From Bacteroidota bacterium (GTDB lineage Bacteria > Bacteroidota > Bacteroidia > Flavobacteriales > Weeksellaceae), in NCBI GenBank assembly GCA_018266965.1, contig JAFDZJ010000163.1, positions 1-8,583 on the forward strand: a stretch of DNA of 8,583 nt, given 5' to 3'. The position numbers and the translations under genes were made by a program. Positions 1 through 6,050 of the stretch are shown here, one piece after another (the first letter of the stretch is position 1; every line of letters begins with the position of its first letter). The notes below the pieces were generated by a model, which was not told the origin of the DNA, searched no databases, and was given only the letters and a program-made list of their open reading frames with translations.

Positions 1-381
1 AAAAGCTACTACATAACTTTTGTAAAGCTCTACATTCAGCTGTAATTCATATTTTAATTGCACTAAATTTTGGAATACTCCCAAATCTATATGTGTAATT
101 TTATGGTACAATTTATAGAATTTAAAATAATAGTACCCAGTAATCATACCTGCAATTAGCAATAGCAATACACTGAGGAGTCTTACATAGGCATCTTCTA
201 TCCGCAATAAGACCACCAACATAATGGGGAAAATAAATAGAGCGGAAACCAATTCCATTTTCATGTTTTTTTTCATTTTATCCAAAGGAAAATGAAATTT
301 TTCACGATTTTCCAGGTTAATATCTAGACTGTTGTTTCCTTTATCGTTTTGCCAACTGTTTTTTAATTGTTCAAAGTCCAT
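1..381 (-). CDS. Small two-helix membrane protein, sigma-factor partner (3' end outside window)
   Basis: The gene reads from an ATG at 381-379 to the left edge: 127 codons, no stop reached. The N-terminus (MDFEQLKNSWQNDKG) is a hydrophilic cytoplasmic stretch of about 40 residues. Two hydrophobic segments follow, at about residues 43-60 and 67-86, separated by a short charged loop (RIEDAY). A polar, partly helical tail begins after residue 87. Its start codon lies inside the end of the ECF sigma gene (11-base overlap, different frame), so the two are probably translated together. In Bacteroidota, small membrane proteins of this kind often follow ECF sigma genes, and a role as a membrane anti-sigma factor or sensor is a reasonable inference. 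No anti-sigma domain or zinc motif is visible, so the function is not proven. The existence of the gene is well supported by the overlap and coherent membrane topology. Confidence 0.75.
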   Translation of the reverse strand, partial: MDFEQLKNSWQNDKGNNSLDINLENREKFHFPLDKMKKNMKMELVSALFIFPIMLVVLLRIEDAYVRLLSVLLLLIAGMITGYYYFKFYKLYHKITHIDLGVFQNLVQLKYELQLNVELYKSYVVAF

Positions 382-871
382 TTTTGTGTAGTATATTTTT
401 AAGTTTCAATTTTGCTCTATTCATTTTTACCCTTGCGTTTGCTTCTGTCAGTCCCAGTTGTAGGGCTATTTCTCTGCCAGAATAATCCTCCAAATAATAG
501 AAAATCAGAGCTTTGTCTATTGGGTTGAGTTGCTGTATTGCTCGGTACATTTCTTGGGTTTGTTCTTCTATATTATTGTTTTCTCTTTCAGCAGAAACAT
601 CAAAATAAGATTGCGGTTCGGAAAATAAATTTCTTTTTTTCTTTTCATTTTTCAAAAACAGAATAGCGGTATTGATAGCAATTCTATACAGCCAAGTAGA
701 GAAATCACTTAAACCTTTGAAGTTGGGATAAGCCTTCCAAGTTTGGTACACAATTTCTTGGAAAAGATCCTCTTGGTCTTCAATACAATCCATATACATT
801 TTGGAAATTTTAAAAATAATTCCTCTATGCTTTTCTATTTTTGTTAAAAAATCTCGTTCCGAATTTATCAC
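371..871 (-). CDS. ECF-type RNA polymerase sigma factor (sigma-70 family)
   Basis: This 166-residue protein has the size and two-domain layout of an extracytoplasmic-function sigma factor. Region 2, at about residues 15-80, contains the core-binding and -10-recognising helices, with the typical EDLFQEIVYQTWKAYPNF and FSTWLYRIAINTA stretches. A variable acidic linker lies at about 84-108. Region 4 at about 108-160 holds a helix-turn-helix (YSGREIALQLGLTEANARVKMNRAKLKLK) for -35-type recognition. The start used is a GTG at 871-869. No ATG lies between the upstream in-frame stop and residue 25, and starting later would cut region 2. The stop TGA lies within the start of the downstream membrane-protein gene, which suggests coupled expression. 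No C-terminal SnoaL-like extension is present. The stimulus and target genes cannot be read from the sequence. Confidence 0.93.
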   Translation of the reverse strand: MINSERDFLTKIEKHRGIIFKISKMYMDCIEDQEDLFQEIVYQTWKAYPNFKGLSDFSTWLYRIAINTAILFLKNEKKKRNLFSEPQSYFDVSAERENNNIEEQTQEMYRAIQQLNPIDKALIFYYLEDYSGREIALQLGLTEANARVKMNRAKLKLKNILHKNGL

Positions 872-947
872 GATTAGACTTTGATGAATGTATGATTGGT
901 TAGTAACAGAATTATTAATTTGTTACAATATTGGGTTTGGTATTTTC

Positions 948-955
948 CAAAAATA
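948..955 (-). promoter_or_regulatory. Possible -7 element for the sigma-factor gene
   Basis: Read on the minus strand, this octamer is TATTTTTG, a match to the Bacteroidota -7 consensus TAnnTTTG. It would start transcription near 942 and leave a leader of about 70 bases before the GTG at 871. No convincing -33 TTTG element is seen 19-21 bases upstream, so the assignment is weak. Confidence 0.25.
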
Positions 956-983
956 ATAAAATCCGACGAGTGATAACTTTTCT

Positions 984-991
984 TATCTTTG
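984..991 (+). promoter_or_regulatory. Possible -7 promoter element TATCTTTG
   Basis: The octamer fits the Bacteroidota TAnnTTTG consensus and lies 4 bases before an ATG at 996. The spacing equals that of the polA promoter, which it resembles. It could drive a near-leaderless transcript through the gene fragment at 1003-1275. No clear -33 element is visible. It belongs to the copy of the polA start region, so it may be a relic. Confidence 0.35.
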
Positions 992-1026
992 TTAAATGAC
1001 AATTGCACCCGACAAAAGACTATTTT
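984..1026 (+). repeat. Truncated copy of the polA promoter and first codons
   Basis: These 43 bases align without gaps to 6008-6050 with 35 identities. They include a TAnnTTTG box, the TTAxATGAC start context, and an exact 18-base match (ccgacaaaagactatttt, 1009-1026 and 6033-6050). From the ATG at 996 the copy reads MTIAPDKRLF, against MTMLTDKRLF at the real polA start. After 1026 the similarity stops and the sequence continues as an unrelated gene fragment in another frame. A shorter, gapped resemblance continues upstream (gacgagt at 965-971, gacaagt at 5995-6001). I read it as a partial duplication. Chance similarity cannot be fully excluded in such AT-rich DNA. Confidence 0.6.
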
Positions 1027-1275
1027 ATGAATACTTTTTGGAAAGCAATAGGTCTGGAAATGGAAGGTGCACACTACCAAAAAGCCATTCAGGTGGGCTC
1101 CAAAATCAGGCATCATATTTCCCCGAACTTATTCGTGATGTATGATTACTACGCATCCGATAATCCTTTGGAAACAGGTAGTACCCTATCTTCGGGAGGC
1201 TTGGGACTTACAGGTGTTAAGCCAACTTATATGATTACTTATGGTATTTTGAAAAAAATATTAACCAACTCCTAA
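1003..1275 (+). pseudogene. 5'-truncated gene fragment, C-terminal part of an unidentified protein
   Basis: The open frame has no convincing full-length start: a stop at 997-999 closes it upstream, 1003 is a TTG, and the first ATG is at 1027 (82 codons). The peptide looks like the end of a globular protein rather than random translation. It has LEMEGAHYQKAIQ at about residues 18-30, YYASDNPL at about 49-56, a Gly/Ser-rich TGSTLSSGGLGLTG at about 58-71, then KPTYMITYGILKKIL and a double stop (TAA TAG). LEMEGA recalls the ribose-binding MEGA motif of purine nucleoside phosphorylase/nucleosidase proteins, but the rest does not let me name a family. Such enzymes are several times longer, so the bulk of the gene is missing. 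The frame begins exactly where the polA-start copy ends, so it is probably a remnant. A small expressed protein from ATG 1027 remains possible. Confidence 0.5.
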
Positions 1276-1382
1276 TAGTTTGTAACAGAATAAAGAATAT
1301 TTTTTCGGCACTATTGTGTGAAAATATTTCTCCCAATTTTTTTAGTGAAAGTATTGGTGGAAAATCTAATTTTTTTTAAAAA

Positions 1383-1407
1383 TTCAACTTATAACTTTTA
1401 AGTTGAA
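1383..1407 (-). terminator. Weak hairpin, possible second terminator
   Basis: TTCAACTTA pairs with TAAGTTGAA (9 bp, 7-base loop). Read on the minus strand it is followed by TTTTT, so it could back up the terminator at 1457-1481. Only two of the nine pairs are G-C, so it is weak. Confidence 0.3.
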
Positions 1408-1456
1408 AATAGCAAGGAGGTAGATATATATAAATTGGATATGTATTATAATTAAA

Positions 1457-1481
1457 AAACCTCTCCGTTACAGAGAGGTTT
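1457..1481 (-). terminator. Intrinsic terminator of the receptor/lipoprotein operon
   Basis: AAACCTCTC pairs perfectly with GAGAGGTTT (9-bp stem, 7-base loop CGTTACA). On the minus strand the stem runs into TTTTTTAAT, the expected U-tract, about 27 bases after the stop of the lipoprotein gene. On the plus strand the following tract is TTTCTTTG, so weak bidirectional activity is possible. Confidence 0.85.
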
Positions 1482-1507
1482 CTTTGATTGAATAAAAGTA
1501 AATAAAT

Positions 1508-2935
1508 TTAAAGATTATAATTTGTCCAACCTGCATACCATGTATCGTTGGCATCTTTTACAGCACCTCTATAAGTAACCGGTGTGAACCAAGAGCTTAA
1601 CTTCGCATGTGTAAAAACTCCACCAGTAAGAAGTGCAGACCCTGCTGACGGAGAGAAATTAGGCGTAGTGCCTGCAGGAGCCCAAGCTCCAGCTAATTTG
1701 ACATCTGCGGTATAGGTAAGTATTGTATTGCCACCAGTATTGTACCAATTGGTAAGATCTGCAAGGGTATAATTTGTAGGCGAAGTGGTTGATGCTCCGT
1801 ATTTAAGAGGCGTTGTACAACCAGCAATAATATTATTTTGAAATACCAAACCTCCATTAGCAATATTATTATCAGTAGGGATTCCTTTAGTTGCATCTAT
1901 AAATAATCCAACAGGATAACCAGTAAAAACTGAATTGAATATTGAAATAGAAGAATTTCTTCTTATTTGCAATGCGTTTTGAAATAATGAATTAATACTC
2001 GTAGCGTTGGTACTGGTAGAAGAAGATTGTATAGGTCCAATGATAGTCATATTAGAAAACACAGCACTTGTTTGTGGTGTTATTGCGGCTCCATTGGCTT
2101 CATTGTCGGACTCAAAACCATTGGATCCAGAGACATCTGCGACTTGAGGGTCTCTAACAGCGATACCAAATTGTATTTTTCCGGAGTATCCATTGTCGGT
2201 ATCAAAATCATCATCTAATCCTTTATAAGCAATGAGATGTGAACAGTTTACAGTGCCTCCAAACCATTCAAAACAATCGTCATTGGCATAGGCAACTTCA
2301 ACATAATCTACAGTTGTGCCTCGTCCTACTCCTCCAAAAGTAATCCCGTTAATCTCTTTATCTGGCAAGAAAGCGTATCCGGCATATTCCACTCGTACAT
2401 ATTTCAATATTCCACTATTGTCATCGGCATTAGTACCACCGTATAAACCAAGTCCGTCGGAATTATTTATTCCACCTTCTATTTCTCCAACTCCAGCTAC
2501 TCCATTAAAAGATGAATTGGTTGGTGCGTTTCCTAGCAAAACTAGACCTGCCCAATCTCCTCTTTTTGGGTTTGGTTTTTCCGAGGTGAAAATAATAGGA
2601 TTAGTTGCAGTACCTTCTGCAATTATTTTAGAATTTTTTGTAATGATGAGTGCACCATTTTTATCCGCTTCACCTACTATTTTGGTACCTGCTTCTATGG
2701 TAATTGTAGCACCATTAGTAACATAAACCAATCCTCTAAGTTTGTAAATATTATTGGCTTTTAGCGTTAGATTAGATGTGATTTTTCCAGACAAAATTAA
2801 ATTTTCTGTCCCAGTATTTCCAGTGTTGGGGTTGTTTTGGACAATTGTTTGCCCGTCTTCTTCAATCTTTCTACAAGCAGTTGTAGTAGTAGCAATAGCT
2901 CCTAATAAGATAGAATACATAACTAGTTTTTTCAT
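1508..2935 (-). CDS. Outer-membrane lipoprotein with beta-helix-like fold, partner of TonB receptor
   Basis: This is a 475-residue exported protein. A type II signal peptide ends in the lipobox TTAC with lipidated Cys21. The residues after it (CRKIEED) are basic then acidic, like the export signal that sends Bacteroidota lipoproteins to the cell surface. A Thr/Asn-rich linker spans about 24-44. The body has repeated short strands with N, G and T turns (for example GLVYVTNGATITIEAGTKI at 68-86), typical of right-handed parallel beta-helix proteins. A conserved-looking centre at about 216-280 holds Cys221 and Cys231, which could form a disulfide, and many acids (D219, D220, D241-243, D245, D247, D262, E275, D277, E279) that could bind metal or a charged ligand. 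It ends WYAGWTNYNL without a type IX secretion domain. It is not SusD-like. It follows the receptor gene by 53 bases with no terminator between, so it is likely a surface or periplasmic partner of that receptor. Substrate unknown. Confidence 0.88.
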   Translation of the reverse strand: MKKLVMYSILLGAIATTTTACRKIEEDGQTIVQNNPNTGNTGTENLILSGKITSNLTLKANNIYKLRGLVYVTNGATITIEAGTKIVGEADKNGALIITKNSKIIAEGTATNPIIFTSEKPNPKRGDWAGLVLLGNAPTNSSFNGVAGVGEIEGGINNSDGLGLYGGTNADDNSGILKYVRVEYAGYAFLPDKEINGITFGGVGRGTTVDYVEVAYANDDCFEWFGGTVNCSHLIAYKGLDDDFDTDNGYSGKIQFGIAVRDPQVADVSGSNGFESDNEANGAAITPQTSAVFSNMTIIGPIQSSSTSTNATSINSLFQNALQIRRNSSISIFNSVFTGYPVGLFIDATKGIPTDNNIANGGLVFQNNIIAGCTTPLKYGASTTSPTNYTLADLTNWYNTGGNTILTYTADVKLAGAWAPAGTTPNFSPSAGSALLTGGVFTHAKLSSWFTPVTYRGAVKDANDTWYAGWTNYNL

Positions 2936-2988
2936 GATATAAGATATTTTCAGATTTATTAAATATAATTATTGTTAATTGTTTGGGA

Positions 2989-5781
2989 TTAAAAATTATA
3001 TCCCAGGGAAAGACTTGCATTAGTGCCTGTTCTTCTTTCTATTGCCAAAGCATCTTTGGAGTCGTATTCTTTGTTATTGTTCAAGTCGTGATAAAACCTA
3101 GATTTTTGGTTTAAAATGTCGGAAATATTTAGTTTTAACTCACCTTTTTTGTTCCATAATTTTTTGGCAATTTGAAAATCCAACTGAGGTCTTGGAGCTT
3201 CCCAAATTGGAGGTACTTGTTCATTTCCTACATAAAGAATCCTTCTGCCAATCATATTGAATAATAGAGTTGATGACCATGAAGAATTTTCGGAATCATA
3301 CTGCAAGTTGAGATTGATAGTGTAGGGTGATTGTCCTTGCATAGGTCTATCAGTATTTGTTGCAGCATCTGTAACTTTATTTTTTATGTAGGCAAAGTTT
3401 CCTCCGAAAGTGAAATTCTTAAGAAGAGTTGTAAAATCCATTTTTTTTCTAAATTCTAGCTCTACTCCAAAGGCATCAGCCTTGTCTGCATTCATGAAAT
3501 TAAATGTATTACTTGTACCTGCTCCTGATTGATTAAAATACAACTCGATAGGGTTTTTGAAATTTTTATAAAATCCTGCAACAGAGAATATTTCTCCTGC
3601 TTTTGGGTACCATTCCCAACGAATATCTGCATTGGTGATTTTTGTTCTTTGGATATTTTTGTTCCCTATTACAGTGGCTCCCAAATCGAAATCGTAGTAT
3701 GCTAATGGAGAAACCTCTCGAAATTCTGGTCTAACTACCGTTTGAGAACCTGCTAATCTCACATTCATTTTATTATTTAGTTTTATAGTGAAATTAATAG
3801 CAGGTAAATAATCAGTTACTTTTGTATATACAAATCTGTCATCACTCATTTTAGTACTACCAACCAATTGGTCAAAATTTTCAACTCGCAAACCCCAAAC
3901 AGCTCGTAACCAAGGAGTGATATTGTTGTCCATTTGCAAATATCCTGCATTTAGAATAGTGTTGGCAATGTATCGGTATTGGTTACCTGCCATTTCATCG
4001 AATGTAAATAGGTTGCCATTTGTCCCAAAATTTTCAGTATTAAAAATTGATTCGAAAGGAATAGAAAGCAAATCTTTGTTGTATTTTTCTAGTTTTATAG
4101 AAAAAGGTCTGGAGTTATATATTCGGTCTTTTACTTGGAATAAATATCCACCTTTTATGGTTTGCTTTTGTCCAAAAACAGTAAATGATTTAGAAATATC
4201 TCCACCTACATTGTACAAATAATCATTAAGTGTAGAATTGAAAACACTACCGGATTTTTGAGAAAGACCATTGGATATAAGTGCCAAATATGGGCTACCT
4301 GGCAAATCTGGATATTGGTTGTATTGCAACCTTTGTAACAATGGAATATATTGATCCAATATACCGAAACTACCATACCAATTTACGGTTATTCCTCCAA
4401 GTGCTTCCAATTTGTGAGTACCTGTTAGGGTCGAGTTATAGAAAATAGTCTGTTTGAATCCCATTTCTCTAGCAATAATATTAGCACCATTAATAGGTTC
4501 GAACTCGAAATCTTTTCCAGAACGGAAAGACATGTGGTTTACAGTATTATTGGTAATAATATTTTTGAGGGAAATTTTATGATTGTTATTTAGTTTCAAG
4601 CTTAAATTGAGCAAACCGCCTAATACAATATCATTGGAGAATTTTTCTGTAAAAAAGTCGAAATTAACATCTGCAACTTCATCATTAATAGTGAAAAATC
4701 TGTTTTTAGTTTCCGTTCTTCTTTTATTGTTGGCATAGTTAATTACGGCTATCACTCCTAAATCTTTGCCAAAAAATTTTGTATTAAGCCCACCATCAAT
4801 TTGAAAATTTATGTTTTCTGGATATCCTATTGTTTGGTAGCCTAAATTTTTGGCGTAGCTTTTTCCAATTGCTGTTTTTTGTGCTTCATCTAAAATGCTA
4901 AAAGCATTTTTTGCAGGCATATCGGCAGGTAATTTTCTGTATCCATCGTCTATGCCAAGAAAATCCAGCCGACCACCATTTTGAATTTTGAATTCGTGGT
5001 TAGTGGTAATTGTATTTCCTCCTACTCCCATTTGTACATTAAAAAAATTCTTGCTGGGAATATCCTTGGTGTTTACCTGGATCAATCCACCTCCCCACTC
5101 TCCGCTATATTCGGGGATAAAAGTTTTATTGATGACCAAAGTTTCTATAACACTCGCTGGAAACAAATCAAAAGAAAATGTTTTTCTGTCTGGCTCGGTA
5201 CTAGACAATTGTATCCCATTCAGCATGGCTTGGTTGTACCTATCCGACAATCCTCTTACTACAATATACCTTCCCTCGAAAAGACTTATGCCTGATACTC
5301 GTTTCAATACTTCACCTGTATTTTTGTCCGGACTTCTCTTAATGGCTTCTACTCCAATAACCTGGGAAACAACACCAGAATTTTTTTGTAATCCAATTGT
5401 TGCTGCAACAGTTTCTTTTTTAGCATTGGATTTCAAAACTACACCTTCTATATTTTTTTCTTTTACTGGTGCTTTGCTTAATACAATATCCAAATGTGTA
5501 TTTTCGTTTTGTTTTACAGTTATCTCGTTAATTTCTTTTTTATTATAACCATTAAAAGAAACGAAAATAGTATAATTAGAACCTGTGTCTATTGGAATAG
5601 AGTAGTAACCAGACATATCCGTTGTTACCACCTTGTCGTTTACTTTTATGCTAACTCCTTCTATGGGGCTATTATCTTTTTCATCTACAACTCGACCTTC
5701 GATAACATGATTTTGTGCCATTGCAAATCCTGCAGACAACAGACTAATTAGTAAAATACTCTTGCTGATATTTTTTCTCAT
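2989..5781 (-). CDS. TonB-dependent outer-membrane receptor
   Basis: This is a 930-residue outer-membrane transporter. The signal peptide is cleaved probably after AMA at residue 22. A carboxypeptidase-regulatory-like beta-sandwich follows at about 25-102 (IEGRVVDEKDNSPIEGVSI to the TDMSGYY turn), usual in Bacteroidota receptors. A TonB-box-like stretch lies near IEGVVL (111-116). The plug domain at about 125-240 has the typical VVRGLSDRYNQAMLNGI and GGGLIQVNTKD motifs. The 22-strand barrel fills about 245-930 and ends in SLGYNF with the terminal aromatic residue expected for barrel insertion. The protein would import a ligand using proton-motive force passed by TonB-ExbBD. The sequence does not reveal the ligand. 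It is the first gene of a two-gene operon with the beta-helix lipoprotein rather than a SusD, so a glycan is not implied. The ATG at 5781 gives a complete signal peptide. Confidence 0.95.
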   Translation of the reverse strand: MRKNISKSILLISLLSAGFAMAQNHVIEGRVVDEKDNSPIEGVSIKVNDKVVTTDMSGYYSIPIDTGSNYTIFVSFNGYNKKEINEITVKQNENTHLDIVLSKAPVKEKNIEGVVLKSNAKKETVAATIGLQKNSGVVSQVIGVEAIKRSPDKNTGEVLKRVSGISLFEGRYIVVRGLSDRYNQAMLNGIQLSSTEPDRKTFSFDLFPASVIETLVINKTFIPEYSGEWGGGLIQVNTKDIPSKNFFNVQMGVGGNTITTNHEFKIQNGGRLDFLGIDDGYRKLPADMPAKNAFSILDEAQKTAIGKSYAKNLGYQTIGYPENINFQIDGGLNTKFFGKDLGVIAVINYANNKRRTETKNRFFTINDEVADVNFDFFTEKFSNDIVLGGLLNLSLKLNNNHKISLKNIITNNTVNHMSFRSGKDFEFEPINGANIIAREMGFKQTIFYNSTLTGTHKLEALGGITVNWYGSFGILDQYIPLLQRLQYNQYPDLPGSPYLALISNGLSQKSGSVFNSTLNDYLYNVGGDISKSFTVFGQKQTIKGGYLFQVKDRIYNSRPFSIKLEKYNKDLLSIPFESIFNTENFGTNGNLFTFDEMAGNQYRYIANTILNAGYLQMDNNITPWLRAVWGLRVENFDQLVGSTKMSDDRFVYTKVTDYLPAINFTIKLNNKMNVRLAGSQTVVRPEFREVSPLAYYDFDLGATVIGNKNIQRTKITNADIRWEWYPKAGEIFSVAGFYKNFKNPIELYFNQSGAGTSNTFNFMNADKADAFGVELEFRKKMDFTTLLKNFTFGGNFAYIKNKVTDAATNTDRPMQGQSPYTINLNLQYDSENSSWSSTLLFNMIGRRILYVGNEQVPPIWEAPRPQLDFQIAKKLWNKKGELKLNISDILNQKSRFYHDLNNNKEYDSKDALAIERRTGTNASLSLGYNF

Positions 5782-5810
5782 TTTTTTATTTCGTTTTTAC
5801 TCATTTTCAT
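5778..5810 (-). CDS. Ten-codon upstream ORF overlapping the receptor start
   Basis: On the minus strand an ATG at 5810-5808 opens MKMSKNEIKK followed by TGA at 5780-5778. The stop overlaps the receptor ATG as ATGA. The frame differs from the receptor, so it is not an N-terminal extension. A second in-frame ATG lies at 5804-5802. If the transcript starts upstream of 5810, ribosomes could translate this leader and re-initiate on the receptor gene. Short A-rich leaders contain such frames by chance, so function is unproven. Confidence 0.3.
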   Translation of the reverse strand: MKMSKNEIKK

Positions 5811-5909
5811 TGGTGCAAAGTAATTAAGAAGTTCACGCAGATTGTGTTTAGAAAATATTAATAGTTTGGTAACATTTTGTGAACAATTTGCCCACGAATA
5901 TTAAATTTA

Positions 5910-5917
5910 TATTAACA
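5910..5917 (+). repeat. Octamer TATTAACA, copy 1
   Basis: First of three copies of TATTAACA (two direct, one inverted) inside the divergent control region. It could be part of an operator; see the inverted pair at 5959-5994. Confidence 0.3.
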
Positions 5918-5958
5918 AGTAGTCTGTGTTTTTTGCTAAAGTTCAACAAAAAATCAGT

Positions 5959-5994
5959 TGTTAATAAAAGTTGAAAACATTACCACTATTAACA
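5959..5994. repeat. Inverted repeat TGTTAATA-N20-TATTAACA
   Basis: Two perfect 8-base arms at 5959-5966 and 5987-5994 are separated by 20 bases, just upstream of the polA -7 element. Arm centres are 28 bases apart. The arrangement could suit a dimeric regulator binding two half-sites or a looped site. It is too AT-rich for a stable hairpin and is not followed by a T-tract, so it is not a terminator. Confidence 0.35.
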
Positions 5995-6007
5995 GACAAG
6001 TTTTTTA

Positions 6008-6015
6008 TACCTTTG
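6008..6015 (+). promoter_or_regulatory. polA: Putative polA -7 promoter element TACCTTTG
   Basis: The octamer matches the Bacteroidota consensus TAnnTTTG. It ends 4 bases before the ATG at 6020, so transcription would begin at or next to the start codon and give a leaderless or nearly leaderless mRNA. No good -33 TTTG lies at the expected 19-21 base spacing. Confidence 0.45.
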
Positions 6016-6050
6016 TTATATGACTATGCTTACCGACAAAAGACTATTTT
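6008..6050 (+). repeat. polA: Second copy of the 43-bp polA-start repeat
   Basis: This is the intact partner of the repeat at 984-1026, in the same orientation, 35 of 43 positions identical, with the promoter box and the first ten polA codons. Unlike the other copy, it continues into the full polA gene. The two copies bracket a segment of about 5 kb. Confidence 0.6.

Larger units (their letters stand above)
1276..1507. other. Intergenic region between converging genes
   Basis: No coding region is seen here. The stretch is very AT-rich and holds two 9-bp stem hairpins (1383-1407 and 1457-1481), described separately. The stronger one ends the operon arriving from the right on the minus strand. 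Confidence 0.7.
5782..6019. promoter_or_regulatory. Divergent control region between receptor operon and polA
   Basis: This 238-base AT-rich gap separates two genes transcribed away from each other, so it must hold both promoters. The polA side has a clear TAnnTTTG box at 6008-6015. On the receptor side the nearest candidate is TTACTTTG (minus strand, 5823-5816), an imperfect match with the TA shifted by one base. Three copies of an octamer, listed separately, lie in the polA-proximal half. Confidence 0.6.

Noticed and set aside
874..1116. 80-codon open frame on the minus strand
   Set aside because: It lies opposite the better-supported fragment at 1003-1275 and the sigma promoter region, has low-complexity content and no recognisable motif.
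903..1291. 10-bp direct repeat GTAACAGAAT at 903-912 and 1282-1291 bracketing the gene fragment, as possible insertion-site duplication
   Set aside because: A shared 10-mer within 400 AT-rich bases is fairly likely by chance, and there are no terminal inverted repeats or transposase.
1296..1328. AATATTTT / AAAATATT inverted repeat after the gene fragment as a terminator
   Set aside because: The stem is only A-T pairs with a 17-base loop, too weak to support a call.
1414..1421. Strong Shine-Dalgarno-like AAGGAGGT on the plus strand
   Set aside because: The next ATG (1441) is about 20 bases away and opens only MYYN before a stop. Bacteroidota use such sites little, and no coding region follows.
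2316..2726. 136-codon open frame on the plus strand opposite the lipoprotein gene
   Set aside because: It is the antisense shadow of a well-supported lipoprotein and has no signal, motif or promoter of its own.
4988..5548. 186-codon open frame on the plus strand opposite the receptor gene
   Set aside because: It is antisense to the conserved plug domain; the receptor frame explains the sequence fully.
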